NCBI RefSeq assembly: GCF_012932915.1
Contig: NZ_VCQU01000004.1
Location: 310,001 to 374,000 of the forward strand
Source of the DNA: Antrihabitans stalactiti
GTDB lineage: Bacteria > Actinomycetota > Actinomycetes > Mycobacteriales > Mycobacteriaceae
Direction: 5' to 3'
Length of the DNA: 64,000 bases
Under the pieces are notes generated by a model that made no database searches, was not told where the DNA came from, and saw only the letters and a program-made list of their open reading frames with translations. Shown piece by piece: positions 1-7,861 of the stretch. Numbering within the stretch: position 1 is the stretch's first letter; each line of letters starts with the position of its first letter. Both the position numbers and the translations under genes were made by a program.

Positions 1-643
1 GCGCTTTTGCCGTAGGGGTCAACCTGGCCAGGCACAGTTCGGGTTCGACGAACGGGTGCAGGCTGGCGGTGAACGCGCCAGGCGTTCCCGCTCGGTCCAG
101 AATCTCGCGCATCAGTCCGAGATGGACGCCACAGACCACTTCTGAATGGGTGCGCGCAAGGTCGCGGAGCGGACATGCGGTGAGCCTGATCGTCGCGCTG
201 GTGGCGTTGTGCGGGAGCTCTGCGGACCGGTCCGGCGCGAATCCGAGCTCGGCCAGCAACGTCGTCGCAACCTCGCGCGCTTCGTCGAGATTTCGAACCG
301 GACGGTCGACGTCGTCGATCTTCGCGGCCCACGCACGCCCAGCAGTGACGGACGCGTCGAGTCGGCGCTTGGGGTCGGCGCCTAGCTGATCGGCGAGCAC
401 CTGCGCAAGGTCCTGATATCCGACCGACCGCTGGACCGCCATGTAGCCGATGCGAGGACGCCCCCGCCCACGTGGCGGCTGCTGCACCTGCGAAACCAGC
501 GATTCCCGCGTGAGCACGTCGAGATGAAAGCGCACGGTAGTGATGTGCTGGCCTGTCTGCTGTGCGAGGGCTTGGGCGTCCATAGGCTCGCCGGCCTGAC
601 GAAGGAGTGTCAGCAAACGACGTCGGGGCCACGAGTCGGACAT
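1..643 (-). CDS. HTH transcriptional regulator, ArsR/SufR-like (COG2345 type), 3' end outside window
   Basis: The reading frame is open from the ATG at 643 to the window edge (214 codons seen), so the protein is partial at its C-terminus. Residues 5-65 form a winged helix-turn-helix with a basic wing (RGRGRPR). Further on there are three cysteines, C157, C171 (C-x13-C) and C204, with H174 and H196 between, recalling the metal or Fe-S ligand arrangement of SufR-type members of this family. It is divergent from a rhodanese and a SufE-like gene, so a role in sulfur or Fe-S homeostasis is plausible but inferred. Only about 86 bp separate its start from the rhodanese start. Confidence 0.75.
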   Translation of the reverse strand, partial: MSDSWPRRRLLTLLRQAGEPMDAQALAQQTGQHITTVRFHLDVLTRESLVSQVQQPPRGRGRPRIGYMAVQRSVGYQDLAQVLADQLGADPKRRLDASVTAGRAWAAKIDDVDRPVRNLDEAREVATTLLAELGFAPDRSAELPHNATSATIRLTACPLRDLARTHSEVVCGVHLGLMREILDRAGTPGAFTASLHPFVEPELCLARLTPTAKA

Positions 644-729
644 GGCGAAACCCCCTTTCGGGAGTGACTTTAACGGATCGCCCTGGTGTTGCCGATACCA
701 TCGGATGTGTCGATGACAGGAGATCACCA

Positions 730-1617
730 ATGCCAGTTCCCCGCGACCCAGATCGCGCGTTCGAGGCGTATGCACATCCGGAGCGGCTCGTATCGACCCA
801 ATGGCTTTCGTCGAAGCTCGGCAATCGTGATGTGAAGATCGTCGAATCCGACGAAGACGTGCTGCTCTACGACGTCGGCCACATCCCCGGCGCACAGAAG
901 ATCGACTGGCACCTCGATCTCAACGACCCGGTGACTCGCGATTACATCGACGGCGAACAGTTCGCAAAGTTGATGAGCCGCAAGGGAATCAAGCGCGACG
1001 ACACCGTCGTCATCTACGGCGACAAGAGCAACTGGTGGGCCGCGTACGCGCTGTGGGTGTTCACGCTGTTCGGACACGAGGATGTTCGCCTCCTCGACGG
1101 CGGGCGCGATGCCTGGTTCAGCGAAGAGCGCGATGCCAGCTACGACGTCCCGGTGGTTACGCCGAGCGAATATCCCGTCGTGCAACGCGACGATTCGCTG
1201 ATCCGCGCCTTCAAGGACGACGTGGCTGCCCATATCGGAAAAGGGCCGCTGATCGACGTCCGATCGCTTCCGGAGTACACGGGTGAGCGCACTCACATGC
1301 CCGATTATCCGGAGGAAGGCGCGCTGCGCGGAGGCCACATTCCGACCGCGGTCAGCATTCCGTGGGCGCAGGCCGCAGGCCAGGGTGGCCGATTCAAATC
1401 ACGCCAGCAGTTGGACGAGATCTACGGCCGGTTCGCGTCGGACGAGGACGTCGTCACCTACTGCCGAATCGGCGAGCGGTCGAGCCACACGTGGTTCGTG
1501 CTGACCTACTTGCTCGGCTTCACAAAGGTCCGTAACTACGACGGGTCGTGGACCGAGTGGGGCAACGCGGTCCGTGCGCCGATCACGAAGGGCGAATTGC
1601 CAGGCGACGCGCCATGA
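730..1617 (+). CDS. sseA: Thiosulfate/3-mercaptopyruvate sulfurtransferase (SseA-like, tandem rhodanese)
   Basis: A 295-aa cytoplasmic sulfur-transfer enzyme made of two rhodanese domains. The N-terminal one (about 20-140) has the family phrase DVGHIPGA, and the C-terminal one (about 160-285) carries the catalytic Cys245 in the loop CRIGERSS. It should carry a persulfide on Cys245 and transfer sulfane sulfur to an acceptor such as cyanide or thiols. The ATG at 730 is chosen because AGGAG lies 8-9 nt upstream; an in-frame start at 607 would add 41 unconserved residues and overlap the divergent regulator. It is translationally coupled by ATGA to the SufE-like gene. From memory this pair corresponds to M. 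tuberculosis Rv3283/Rv3284. Confidence 0.9.
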   Translation: MPVPRDPDRAFEAYAHPERLVSTQWLSSKLGNRDVKIVESDEDVLLYDVGHIPGAQKIDWHLDLNDPVTRDYIDGEQFAKLMSRKGIKRDDTVVIYGDKSNWWAAYALWVFTLFGHEDVRLLDGGRDAWFSEERDASYDVPVVTPSEYPVVQRDDSLIRAFKDDVAAHIGKGPLIDVRSLPEYTGERTHMPDYPEEGALRGGHIPTAVSIPWAQAAGQGGRFKSRQQLDEIYGRFASDEDVVTYCRIGERSSHTWFVLTYLLGFTKVRNYDGSWTEWGNAVRAPITKGELPGDAP

Positions 1618-2030
1618 CTGCTCTGCCCGCACCCCTGGCCGAGATCGTCGACGACTTCGCCGCCGTCGACGGTCAGGACAAGCTGGCATTGCTGCTGGAG
1701 TTCAGTCGGGAACTCGCCGACTTACCGCCCGAGTTGAGCGCCGACGCGATGGAGCCGGTGCCCGAATGCCAGTCGCCGCTGTTTCTTTCGGTCGATGCTG
1801 CTGACCGCGATCGGGTCCGGCTGTACTTCAGCGCACCGCCCGAGGCGCCGACGACGCGTGGCTTCGCTTCGATCCTGCAGCAGGGACTCGATGGGCTGCC
1901 TGCCGACGAGATCCTTGCTGTACCCGACGACTTCTACAACGCACTCGGACTGGCTGAGTCCGTCAGTCTGCTGCGGTTACGCGGGATGTCGGCGATGCTC
2001 GCGCGAATCAAGCGCAGATTACGGTCGTAG
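1614..2030 (+). CDS. SufE-family protein
   Basis: A 138-aa SufE-like protein. The core [17 protein letters not shown] is the typical SufE start, and PECQSPLF contains the cysteine (about residue 50) that in SufE proteins accepts sulfur from a cysteine desulfurase. The ATGA overlap with the upstream rhodanese implies coupled translation and a shared sulfur-relay role. SufE proteins act with SufS; no SufS/SufBCD gene lies in this window, so the partner may instead be the neighbouring rhodanese, which is an inference. Confidence 0.88.
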   Translation: MTALPAPLAEIVDDFAAVDGQDKLALLLEFSRELADLPPELSADAMEPVPECQSPLFLSVDAADRDRVRLYFSAPPEAPTTRGFASILQQGLDGLPADEILAVPDDFYNALGLAESVSLLRLRGMSAMLARIKRRLRS

Positions 2031-2145
2031 TCAGTTACTTGCGAGTAGGCCTGACGGAGCAAAAGCGCTCGTATGCCGTGACATACACTCCGATGTGGTG
2101 CGCGGGTAGGCAACGCGCAATAAGTAGTCGATCACAGGAGGCTCA

Positions 2146-3939
2146 GTGCCAAGTCATGCCAGCGCGCACATCACCAAAGTGCTCGTAGCGAACCGTGGCG
2201 AAATCGCCGTTCGCGTGATCCGAGCTGCGGCAGACGCGGGCCTGAAAAGTGTGGCTGTGTACGCCGAGCCGGATGCGAATGCACCATTTGTCCGGTTGGC
2301 CGACGAAGCGTTCGCGCTCGGCGGTCAGACGTCCGCCGAGTCCTACCTGGTGTTCGACAAGATCCTCGACGCCGCAGCCAAGTCCGGCGCCGACGCGATC
2401 CACCCGGGCTACGGCTTCCTCTCGGAGAACGCCGACTTCGCGCAGGCTGTGATCGACGCGGGTCTCATCTGGATCGGACCGTCACCGCAGTCGATCCGCG
2501 ACCTCGGCGACAAAGTCACCGCACGCCACATCGCCGAGCGCGCGAAGGCACCGATGGCTGCTGGAACAAAGGATCCCGTCAAGAACGCTGACGAGGTCGT
2601 CGCCTTCGCCAAGGAGTACGGCGTCCCGGTTGCGATCAAGGCAGCGTTCGGCGGTGGTGGCCGCGGCATGAAGGTCGCGCAGACCATCGAGGAGATCCCC
2701 GAGCTGTTCGATTCCGCCACGCGTGAAGCTGTGGCCGCATTCGGTCGCGGCGAATGCTTCGTCGAGCAGTACCTCGACAAGGCGCGCCACGTCGAGGCGC
2801 AGGTCATCGCCGATCAGCACGGCAACGTCATCGTGGCAGGCACTCGCGACTGCTCACTGCAGCGCCGCTTCCAGAAGCTCGTCGAGGAGGCGCCCGCCCC
2901 CTTCCTCACCGACGACCAGCGCGCGCGTATTCACGCATCCGCCAAGGCCATCTGCCGGGAAGCCAAGTACTACGGTGCAGGCACTGTCGAATACCTGGTC
3001 CAGGGCGACACGGTGTCGTTCCTCGAGGTGAACACCCGACTGCAGGTCGAGCATCCCGTCACCGAGGAAACCTCCGGTATCGACCTCGTCCGTCAGCAAT
3101 TCCGCATCGCCAACGGCGAGAAGCTGGACATCACCGAGGACCCGACACCGCGTGGGCACTCGTTCGAATTCCGTATCAACGGCGAAGACGCCGGTCGTGG
3201 CTTCCTCCCCGCTCCCGGACCTGTCACGAAGTTCGAAGCACCGAGCGGTCCAGGCGTGCGCGTCGATTCCGGTGTCGAGTCCGGCAGCGTCATCGGTGGC
3301 CAATTCGACTCCATGCTGGCGAAGCTCATCGTCACCGGCGCGACTCGTACCGAGGCACTGGAGCGTTCGCGCCGCGCATTGGCGGAATTCAACGTCGAGG
3401 GCCTGGCAACGGTCATCCCGTTCCACCGCCACATCGTGTCCAACCCTGCGTTCATTGGGGACGGCGAAAAGTTCGACATCTACACCAAGTGGATCGAAAC
3501 CGACTGGGAAAACACCATCGAGCCGTTCACCGGAGGTGAGGCGCTCGATGACGACGAAGAACTGCCACGGCAGAAGGTGGTCGTCGAGGTCGGCGGTCGA
3601 CGTGTCGAGGTGTCGCTTCCCGGTCAGTTCTCCTTCAGCGGTGGCGGTCCGGCTGCGAGCAACGGCGTCGTGCGCAAGAAGCCGAAGCCGCGCAAGCGCG
3701 GTGGCGCAGGCGCTGGCGCCGCGTCCGGTGACGCCGTCACGGCTCCGATGCAGGGCACGGTCGTAAAGGTCGCTGTCGAAGAAGGCCAGGAAGTCGCCGC
3801 CGGCGACCTGATCGTGGTTCTCGAGGCCATGAAGATGGAGAACCCTGTCAATGCTCACAAGGCGGGCGTTGTCACCGGATTGTCTGTCGAGCCGGGTGCT
3901 GCGATCACCCAGGGCACGGTCCTCGCAGAGTTGAAGTAA
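2146..3939 (+). CDS. accA3: Acyl-CoA carboxylase alpha subunit: biotin carboxylase + BCCP (AccA3-like)
   Basis: A 597-aa bifunctional subunit that carboxylates biotin with ATP and bicarbonate and presents carboxybiotin to AccD-type carboxyltransferases for malonyl-CoA, methylmalonyl-CoA and long-chain acyl-CoA synthesis (mycolic acid precursors). The biotin carboxylase domain begins with [16 protein letters not shown] (about 10-455) and contains the glycine-rich ATP-grasp loop [11 protein letters not shown] and [16 protein letters not shown] basic Ala/Gly linker (about 505-520) precedes the biotinyl domain, whose EAMKMEN motif has the biotinylated Lys563. GTG at 2146 is the start, with CAGGAG about 5 nt upstream. 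Carboxyltransferase partners are not in the window. Length is near the 600 aa known for AccA3. Confidence 0.96.
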   Translation: MPSHASAHITKVLVANRGEIAVRVIRAAADAGLKSVAVYAEPDANAPFVRLADEAFALGGQTSAESYLVFDKILDAAAKSGADAIHPGYGFLSENADFAQAVIDAGLIWIGPSPQSIRDLGDKVTARHIAERAKAPMAAGTKDPVKNADEVVAFAKEYGVPVAIKAAFGGGGRGMKVAQTIEEIPELFDSATREAVAAFGRGECFVEQYLDKARHVEAQVIADQHGNVIVAGTRDCSLQRRFQKLVEEAPAPFLTDDQRARIHASAKAICREAKYYGAGTVEYLVQGDTVSFLEVNTRLQVEHPVTEETSGIDLVRQQFRIANGEKLDITEDPTPRGHSFEFRINGEDAGRGFLPAPGPVTKFEAPSGPGVRVDSGVESGSVIGGQFDSMLAKLIVTGATRTEALERSRRALAEFNVEGLATVIPFHRHIVSNPAFIGDGEKFDIYTKWIETDWENTIEPFTGGEALDDDEELPRQKVVVEVGGRRVEVSLPGQFSFSGGGPAASNGVVRKKPKPRKRGGAGAGAASGDAVTAPMQGTVVKVAVEEGQEVAAGDLIVVLEAMKMENPVNAHKAGVVTGLSVEPGAAITQGTVLAELK

Positions 3940-3943
3940 GCGA

Positions 3944-3949
3944 TAGCCT
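3944..3949 (+). promoter_or_regulatory. Candidate -10 (TAGCCT) for a leaderless DUF1707 gene
   Basis: TAGCCT fits TANNNT and ends 6 nt before the GTG at 3956, the leaderless arrangement common in mycobacteria-like actinobacteria. No Shine-Dalgarno is visible for that GTG. Confidence 0.45.
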
Positions 3950-3955
3950 TTTCTT

Positions 3956-4324
3956 GTGGCCGACCTACCTGAGATTCGTGTTGGGACCGCTGAACGCGAG
4001 GAAGCGCTGAGCCGACTCGGTGAGCATTTCAGCGCAGGTCGGCTGAGTGTCGCCGAGTTCGACGAGCGCAGCGCGATCGTCGCGGCGGCGGCGACGAAGG
4101 GGCAGATCGACGCCGTCTTCAGCGACTTACCTGCGGCCGTCGCGGACGATGTTCCGGCGAAACGACAGCTGAATTGGGACTGGGCCGGCTCGGTGATGGC
4201 GCTGACGCCGATCATCGCGCTGGTGCTGTTCTTCGTCCTCGGTAGTTGGCTGTGGTTCTTGCTGATCCCAGCGGTCCCTGCTGTGCTCGAAGGTGGCCGC
4301 CGGGTCATCAAGTCAGGGTCGTAA
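3956..4324 (+). CDS. DUF1707 (SHOCT-like) membrane protein
   Basis: A 122-aa protein. Residues 5-60 match DUF1707: RVGTAEREEALSRLGEHF, then LSVAEFDERSAIV and a short helical tail. This small module is found at the N-terminus of many actinobacterial membrane proteins. Residues about 80-110 form a hydrophobic stretch (MALTPIIALVLFFVL, then WLWFLLIPAVPAV), giving one or two membrane segments. The role is unknown. It starts 16 nt after accA3 and may be partly co-transcribed, but it has its own likely leaderless promoter. Confidence 0.8.
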   Translation: MADLPEIRVGTAEREEALSRLGEHFSAGRLSVAEFDERSAIVAAAATKGQIDAVFSDLPAAVADDVPAKRQLNWDWAGSVMALTPIIALVLFFVLGSWLWFLLIPAVPAVLEGGRRVIKSGS

Positions 4325-4330
4325 TCAGCC

Positions 4331-4666
4331 ATGGAACCTGTCGAAATCAATGCTGGCGCATGGTATTTGCGTGCTCTGCGAGCCGACGAACGCGTCGACG
4401 ACCGGCCGGCGCTGCTCGACGCCGGCATCGAGGACCCAGGTCACGTCGCCCGCCGCACGGAACAATGGGCCGACGACACCCACTATTCGTGGGCTGTGTG
4501 CGAACCGTCGACCGGGGAGTTGCTCGGCGAAATCGGCGTGACCCCACTGTCGGAGACCACCGGACGACTGACCGGGCTAGCCCGACCTGGCTACGACGAC
4601 GCGCTCGAAACCGGCAAGAACGCGGTCCGACGTTTCGCCGAAGGCGCGCTCGGCCTGACGCTTTAG
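4331..4666 (+). CDS. GNAT-like protein with degenerate acetyl-CoA loop (possible relic)
   Basis: A 111-aa protein. Its N-terminal two thirds resemble RimJ/RimL-type GNAT acetyltransferases: the opening strand (YLRALRADERVDDRP), then the SWAVCEPSTGELLGEIGV beta hairpin. A normal family member is about 160-180 aa and carries a Q/RxxGxG/A acetyl-CoA loop. Here the equivalent region reads ARPGYDDALETGKNAV, without that loop, before the usual RRFAEGALGL helix. I therefore expect it to lack acetyltransferase activity. Frame and codon use look intact, so it may be expressed. No strong Shine-Dalgarno is seen; it follows the DUF1707 gene by 6 nt. Confidence 0.6.
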   Translation: MEPVEINAGAWYLRALRADERVDDRPALLDAGIEDPGHVARRTEQWADDTHYSWAVCEPSTGELLGEIGVTPLSETTGRLTGLARPGYDDALETGKNAVRRFAEGALGLTL

Positions 4667-4678
4667 GTTCGAATCAAC

Positions 4679-4712
4679 AAGAGCGGGACTGGTTTCCAGT
4701 CCCGCTCTTTTC
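4679..4712 (+). terminator. Strong rho-independent-type terminator
   Basis: A perfect 14-bp stem (4679-4692 with 4696-4709) and a 3-nt loop are followed by a short T run. It ends the accA3-DUF1707-GNAT transcription unit just before the SDR gene. Confidence 0.88.
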
Positions 4713-4714
4713 GT

Positions 4715-4720
4715 TAGCGT
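4715..4720 (+). promoter_or_regulatory. Candidate -10 (TAGCGT) for leaderless SDR mRNA
   Basis: TAGCGT lies 7 nt before the GTG at 4728 and directly after the terminator. It supports the shorter start over the GTG at 4719, which would lie inside the hexamer. Confidence 0.45.
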
Positions 4721-4727
4721 GGGACGA

Positions 4728-5525
4728 GTGAACTTGGATTTGAACGGAAAACGCGCAATCGTGACCGGCGGCAGTCAAGGAATCGGTCTGGCCATCGCTC
4801 ACGGACTCGCCGCCGAAGGGGTCGACGTGGTGATCGCGGCGCGCTCGGCCGAACCACTCGAGGCTGCAGCCCGAGAAGTCGCTCAGGCATCGGGTCGGCG
4901 AGTCATCGCGGTCCCGACCGACACGGGCGACGATGACGCCGTGCAAGAGCTCGTCCGGCGCACGATTGCCGAATTTGGTGGGATCGACATCCTGGTGAAT
5001 TCCGCCGCGACGCCGTGGAGCGCAGGTGCGACCAAGGATTTGAGCGCGACCACCGACGACGTCGTTCGCCGTGAGGTCGAGATCAAGGTGCTCGGCTATC
5101 TGCGCACCGCGCGTGCAGTCGCACCACATCTCGTCGCGCAAGGCTGGGGCCGGATCATCAACATCAGCGGACTCGGTGCACGGCAAGCCAATTCGATCGC
5201 CCAGACCGTGCGCAACGTCAGTGTGTCTGCCTTGACCAAGAACTTGGCTGACGAACTCGGTCCGTATGGCGTCAACGTCACCGTCGTGCATCCGGGGTTG
5301 ACTCGCACCGAGCGCCTCACGAAGCGGCTGGCCGAGCAGTCTGCGGCGTCGGGTCGATCGGTCGCCGAGTTGGAGGCGGAGCTCGCCAAGAACTCGGTCC
5401 GTCGGGTCATCGATGCCCGCGAGGTCGCTGACGTAGTCACCTTCCTCGCATCGCCCCGCAGCATCGGTATCACCGGCGACGCCATCGCTGTTGGTGGCGG
5501 AGTCCCCGGCCCGGTGTATTACTAG
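4728..5525 (+). CDS. SDR-family oxidoreductase lacking the canonical YxxxK pair
   Basis: A 265-aa Rossmann-fold short-chain dehydrogenase/reductase. The cofactor motif TGGSQGIG is at about 14-21, NSAA at the usual NAG position, and RIINIS supplies the structural/catalytic serine region. Where the catalytic YxxxK is expected (about 13 residues after that Ser) the sequence is AQTVRNVSVSALTK, with no Tyr or Lys at the active positions, so the standard proton-relay chemistry is doubtful. The C-terminal DAIAVGGG is typical of the family. Substrate is unknown. GTG 4728 is preferred over GTG 4719 on promoter spacing. It ends convergently with the DUF222 gene (4-bp overlap). Confidence 0.85.
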   Translation: MNLDLNGKRAIVTGGSQGIGLAIAHGLAAEGVDVVIAARSAEPLEAAAREVAQASGRRVIAVPTDTGDDDAVQELVRRTIAEFGGIDILVNSAATPWSAGATKDLSATTDDVVRREVEIKVLGYLRTARAVAPHLVAQGWGRIINISGLGARQANSIAQTVRNVSVSALTKNLADELGPYGVNVTVVHPGLTRTERLTKRLAEQSAASGRSVAELEAELAKNSVRRVIDAREVADVVTFLASPRSIGITGDAIAVGGGVPGPVYY

Positions 5526-7108
5526 AACGGGCATGGTTCGTCGGGGTCGTCGGTGGTGTCGACGATCCGCGACTTAGGTTGTCGGCGTGCCGGTTTCACC
5601 CCACGCGCCTCCAGCAGGAACACCAGCTGCTGCTCGGCCTTGGACCGCCCGAACCGCAACTGCTCCAACATCGACGAACTCGAACACACAATCCCATCAC
5701 CCGGGCGCGGCACATAGACGTGCGGTGGCTGTGGTCGTGGTTTCGGTGCCACTGGGGGTGGCTGCGGCCACAGGAACTTCGCGCCCTCCGGCTCGGTGAC
5801 CACCTGTTCCCCCGTCGGCGTCGTCCACACCAACCGACCACCCCCACACTGACGCACCCGCCACCCGTTGAGCCCGTTCTCCCCCGCCGTCTTGCACCGA
5901 TGATGCCGCCGACACAACTTCGCGGCGTTCTCTTTCACGGTGCGGCCGCCTCGACGTGGATCGTCATGGTCATACCGCTCGACATGATCGGTATCCGCCT
6001 CCACCGCCGGCCGCACACACCCCGGAAACCGGCACGTCCCATCCCGCGCCCCCACCCACCCCGACACCTTCGCCGTCCACGCATACCGCAACGCCTCAGC
6101 ATCATCAGCCGGGTCATCGGCATCATCGGGATCGTCGTCGGTCACCTCGGCAACTGCCGCCGCGTCGGTTTCGGTTTCGGTGTCGGCGACCGCTTTCTCG
6201 ACCGCGGCCATGATCCACTCCCACCGACCATCCACCGCCAACGACCGAGCCAGATCCGCATCGATCGCCCCATACCCCGCCAAAAACCCGGGGTGATCAG
6301 CCAACCCGAGCAACGTCTCCGACGACACCCCGACCTGAATCAACGCCCGCCGCGCCAGGCCCGCCGTCGCGTCGGTGTTCGCGGTGCAATCGTCACGACC
6401 GCACTCACACGACAGATGCTCACTGCCGTCGGCCAACGCGACCAACCCGTCCGCCCGGCGTTGGGCGAACGTCCGCGGATCATGAGCACAGACCTGCTTC
6501 GCCAGCTCCGTCAACCGTGCCGCAAGGGCTTGCGCACCCGCGGCCGGGAGCAACCCGTCCAGGTAGCTCATCCCGTCCTGATGCCCCCGGATCCGCACAT
6601 CCCGATCCTCGGTCCGCCGCTGCCTGCGTTCCTTCTCCCCGTCCGGATCCGCCGCGGTGATCCACCGCCGACCACGTTCGCGTAGCTTCGCCGGATTGCA
6701 CGATCCCGCCACCCCGGCGAGCCGTTTCTCCAGCTCGGCGACCAACTCCGGATCGAGGTTCACCAGCAGATCGGCGATCACCTTCGCCCGCGCGAAGTCG
6801 ATATCCCCGACCGCGAACGCCGCCCGCGTGCGCGGCAACGATTCCAACGCCAACCCCAGATCGAGGCATGCATTCGCCACCGCCTCGCTCACCCGCAACG
6901 CTGCCGCCGCTTCCACCGCGGCCCACTGCCCGGCGACCGACCCGTTGAGCCCGCGTGCGGTGTCCTCATCGAACCGGCGCCGGTACAGCTCGGTCAAGGC
7001 GAACACCTCGGCGGCTTGGTCCACCGCGACCGCGCGGTGGCGCGCCCGCAGGGCCTCGACCAACCCGATCTCGGTGACGCCGACCCACTCGGCACGGTGC
7101 TCGCTCAT
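5522..7108 (-). CDS. DUF222/13E12-repeat family protein with C-terminal HNH nuclease domain
   Basis: A 528-aa protein. The helical DUF222 region spans about 1-330. The HNH motif is near 410-460: GTCRFPGCVRP, then DTDHVERYDHDD and KLCRRHHRCK, carrying the paired metal-binding and catalytic histidines. Members are abundant in mycolata, often multicopy, and several mycobacterial ones are LexA-regulated. The function is unproven, probably DNA cleavage or repair. ATG 7108 is chosen because the family begins at this MSEHRAEW-like point; an upstream in-frame ATG at 7306 would add 66 low-complexity residues. An Asp/Ala-rich linker (about 355-385) separates the domains. Confidence 0.85.
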   Translation of the reverse strand: MSEHRAEWVGVTEIGLVEALRARHRAVAVDQAAEVFALTELYRRRFDEDTARGLNGSVAGQWAAVEAAAALRVSEAVANACLDLGLALESLPRTRAAFAVGDIDFARAKVIADLLVNLDPELVAELEKRLAGVAGSCNPAKLRERGRRWITAADPDGEKERRQRRTEDRDVRIRGHQDGMSYLDGLLPAAGAQALAARLTELAKQVCAHDPRTFAQRRADGLVALADGSEHLSCECGRDDCTANTDATAGLARRALIQVGVSSETLLGLADHPGFLAGYGAIDADLARSLAVDGRWEWIMAAVEKAVADTETETDAAAVAEVTDDDPDDADDPADDAEALRYAWTAKVSGWVGARDGTCRFPGCVRPAVEADTDHVERYDHDDPRRGGRTVKENAAKLCRRHHRCKTAGENGLNGWRVRQCGGGRLVWTTPTGEQVVTEPEGAKFLWPQPPPVAPKPRPQPPHVYVPRPGDGIVCSSSSMLEQLRFGRSKAEQQLVFLLEARGVKPARRQPKSRIVDTTDDPDEPCPF

Positions 7109-7116
7109 ACGTTCTA
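7101..7116 (-). promoter_or_regulatory. SOS-box-like (LexA) site over the start of the DUF222-HNH gene
   Basis: Read on the minus strand, TAGAACGTATGAGCGA matches the mycobacterial SOS consensus TCGAAC-N4-GTTCGA at 9 of 12 positions; the left half is good and the right half weak. It overlaps the ATG at 7108. A -10-like TCTAAT sits 7 nt upstream of that ATG. Confidence 0.4.
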
Positions 7117-7413
7117 TTAGATCAGACGGGTCCGACAAGAAATGAAGCGATGAGACCCCCAACGACTGTGAGTGAATTTCACCCCTGGGCGGGTAAGACG
7201 CGCGCACGGGGCTCGATACTTCTTCAGCCACTGGCGTCCACACGGGCGGGCGTGTCGGAGCCGGTCGATTCTGAACGTATGCCGCCAGCACTTGGTTCAA
7301 CTGCATTCCCGCAGGTCACATTGCCTTCTTAAGCGCGCGATAAGAGTTGAACAAGCGGAGTCGAGCATTCTCATTTCCAACACAGCAAGTCCCACACTGC
7401 GAAGGAACTGAGA
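7117..7413. other. Intergenic region between divergent DUF222 and DUF4189 genes
   Basis: About 300 bp without a supported gene. The part near 7109-7306 is in frame with the DUF222 protein but rich in Pro, Arg and Ser and looks non-coding. The part before 7414 is locally AT-richer and should hold the DUF4189 promoter, with GAAGGAACTG as ribosome-binding site. No repeat or RNA was recognised. Confidence 0.5.
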
Positions 7414-7797
7414 ATGAACAAGATCGTCGCCCGCACCGCCGTCATCGCCGCCACCGCCGGAGCTGCAATCGCAATCGCAACCGGACCGGCCAGCGCGTCT
7501 GCCGACAACTACGGTTCGATCGCCATCTCGACCAGCACCGGCAACATCGGCTGGTCCTACGACTACGCATCTCGTGCGACTGCCGAGTCCGTCGCGCTCA
7601 GCAACTGCAACGCCTCCGATTGTTCGGCGGTGGTGTGGTTCGCGAACGGCTGCGGCGCAGTTTCCAAGGCACCCAACGGCGCTTGGGGTTGGGGCTACGC
7701 GGCCTCCCGTGAAGGCGCAGAGGCGCAGGCACTCAGCCACACCCAGGGCGCCAACGCGGAGATCGTCCGCTGGGTGTGCACCACAGGCCACCAGTAA
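7414..7797 (+). CDS. Secreted DUF4189 domain protein
   Basis: A 127-aa protein with a classical signal peptide: MNKIVARTAV, a hydrophobic Ala-rich core, and likely cleavage after GPASASA near residue 30. The mature part is a DUF4189-type module with repeated aromatic/Gly stretches (YGSIAIS, GNIGWSYDY, GAWGWGYA) and four cysteines (in LSNCNASDCS, NGCGAV and WVCTTG) likely to form two disulfides outside the cell. Function unknown. GAAGGA 6-7 nt upstream gives a strong ribosome-binding site. It is convergent with the metallopeptidase operon, separated by a shared terminator. Confidence 0.85.
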   Translation: MNKIVARTAVIAATAGAAIAIATGPASASADNYGSIAISTSTGNIGWSYDYASRATAESVALSNCNASDCSAVVWFANGCGAVSKAPNGAWGWGYAASREGAEAQALSHTQGANAEIVRWVCTTGHQ

Positions 7798-7808
7798 GAG
7801 CGAGGGGT

Positions 7809-7845
7809 GAATGCCCCCGAGTCCACTGCGGACTCGGGGGCATTC
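7809..7845. terminator. Bidirectional terminator hairpin
   Basis: A perfect 16-bp stem (7809-7824 with 7830-7845) with loop ACTGC lies in the gap between the convergent DUF4189 gene and the metallopeptidase operon. T-rich sequence follows on the plus side (TTCTTCGTTT). Confidence 0.85.
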
Positions 7846-7861
7846 TTCGTTTGCGCGGACC

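Noticed and set aside
607-729. 41-residue N-terminal extension of the sulfurtransferase
   Set aside because: Family similarity and AGGAG at 718-722 support ATG 730; the extension overlaps the divergent regulator.
2031-2145. Small hairpins before accA3 as a riboswitch or biotin operator
   Set aside because: Stems are short and imperfect, no known riboswitch or BirA-box pattern was recognised.
2854-4428. 524-aa open frame antisense to accA3 and DUF1707
   Set aside because: Wholly opposite strongly supported genes, no recognisable domain; a GC-rich shadow frame.
5522-7108. 13E12-type mobile repeat (REP-like element)
   Set aside because: No flanking inverted repeats, integrase or duplicated target were seen; treated as an ordinary gene.
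7109-7306. 66-residue extension of the DUF222 protein
   Set aside because: Composition is unlike the domain, family starts at MSEHRAEW, and an SOS-like site and -10 lie in the extension.
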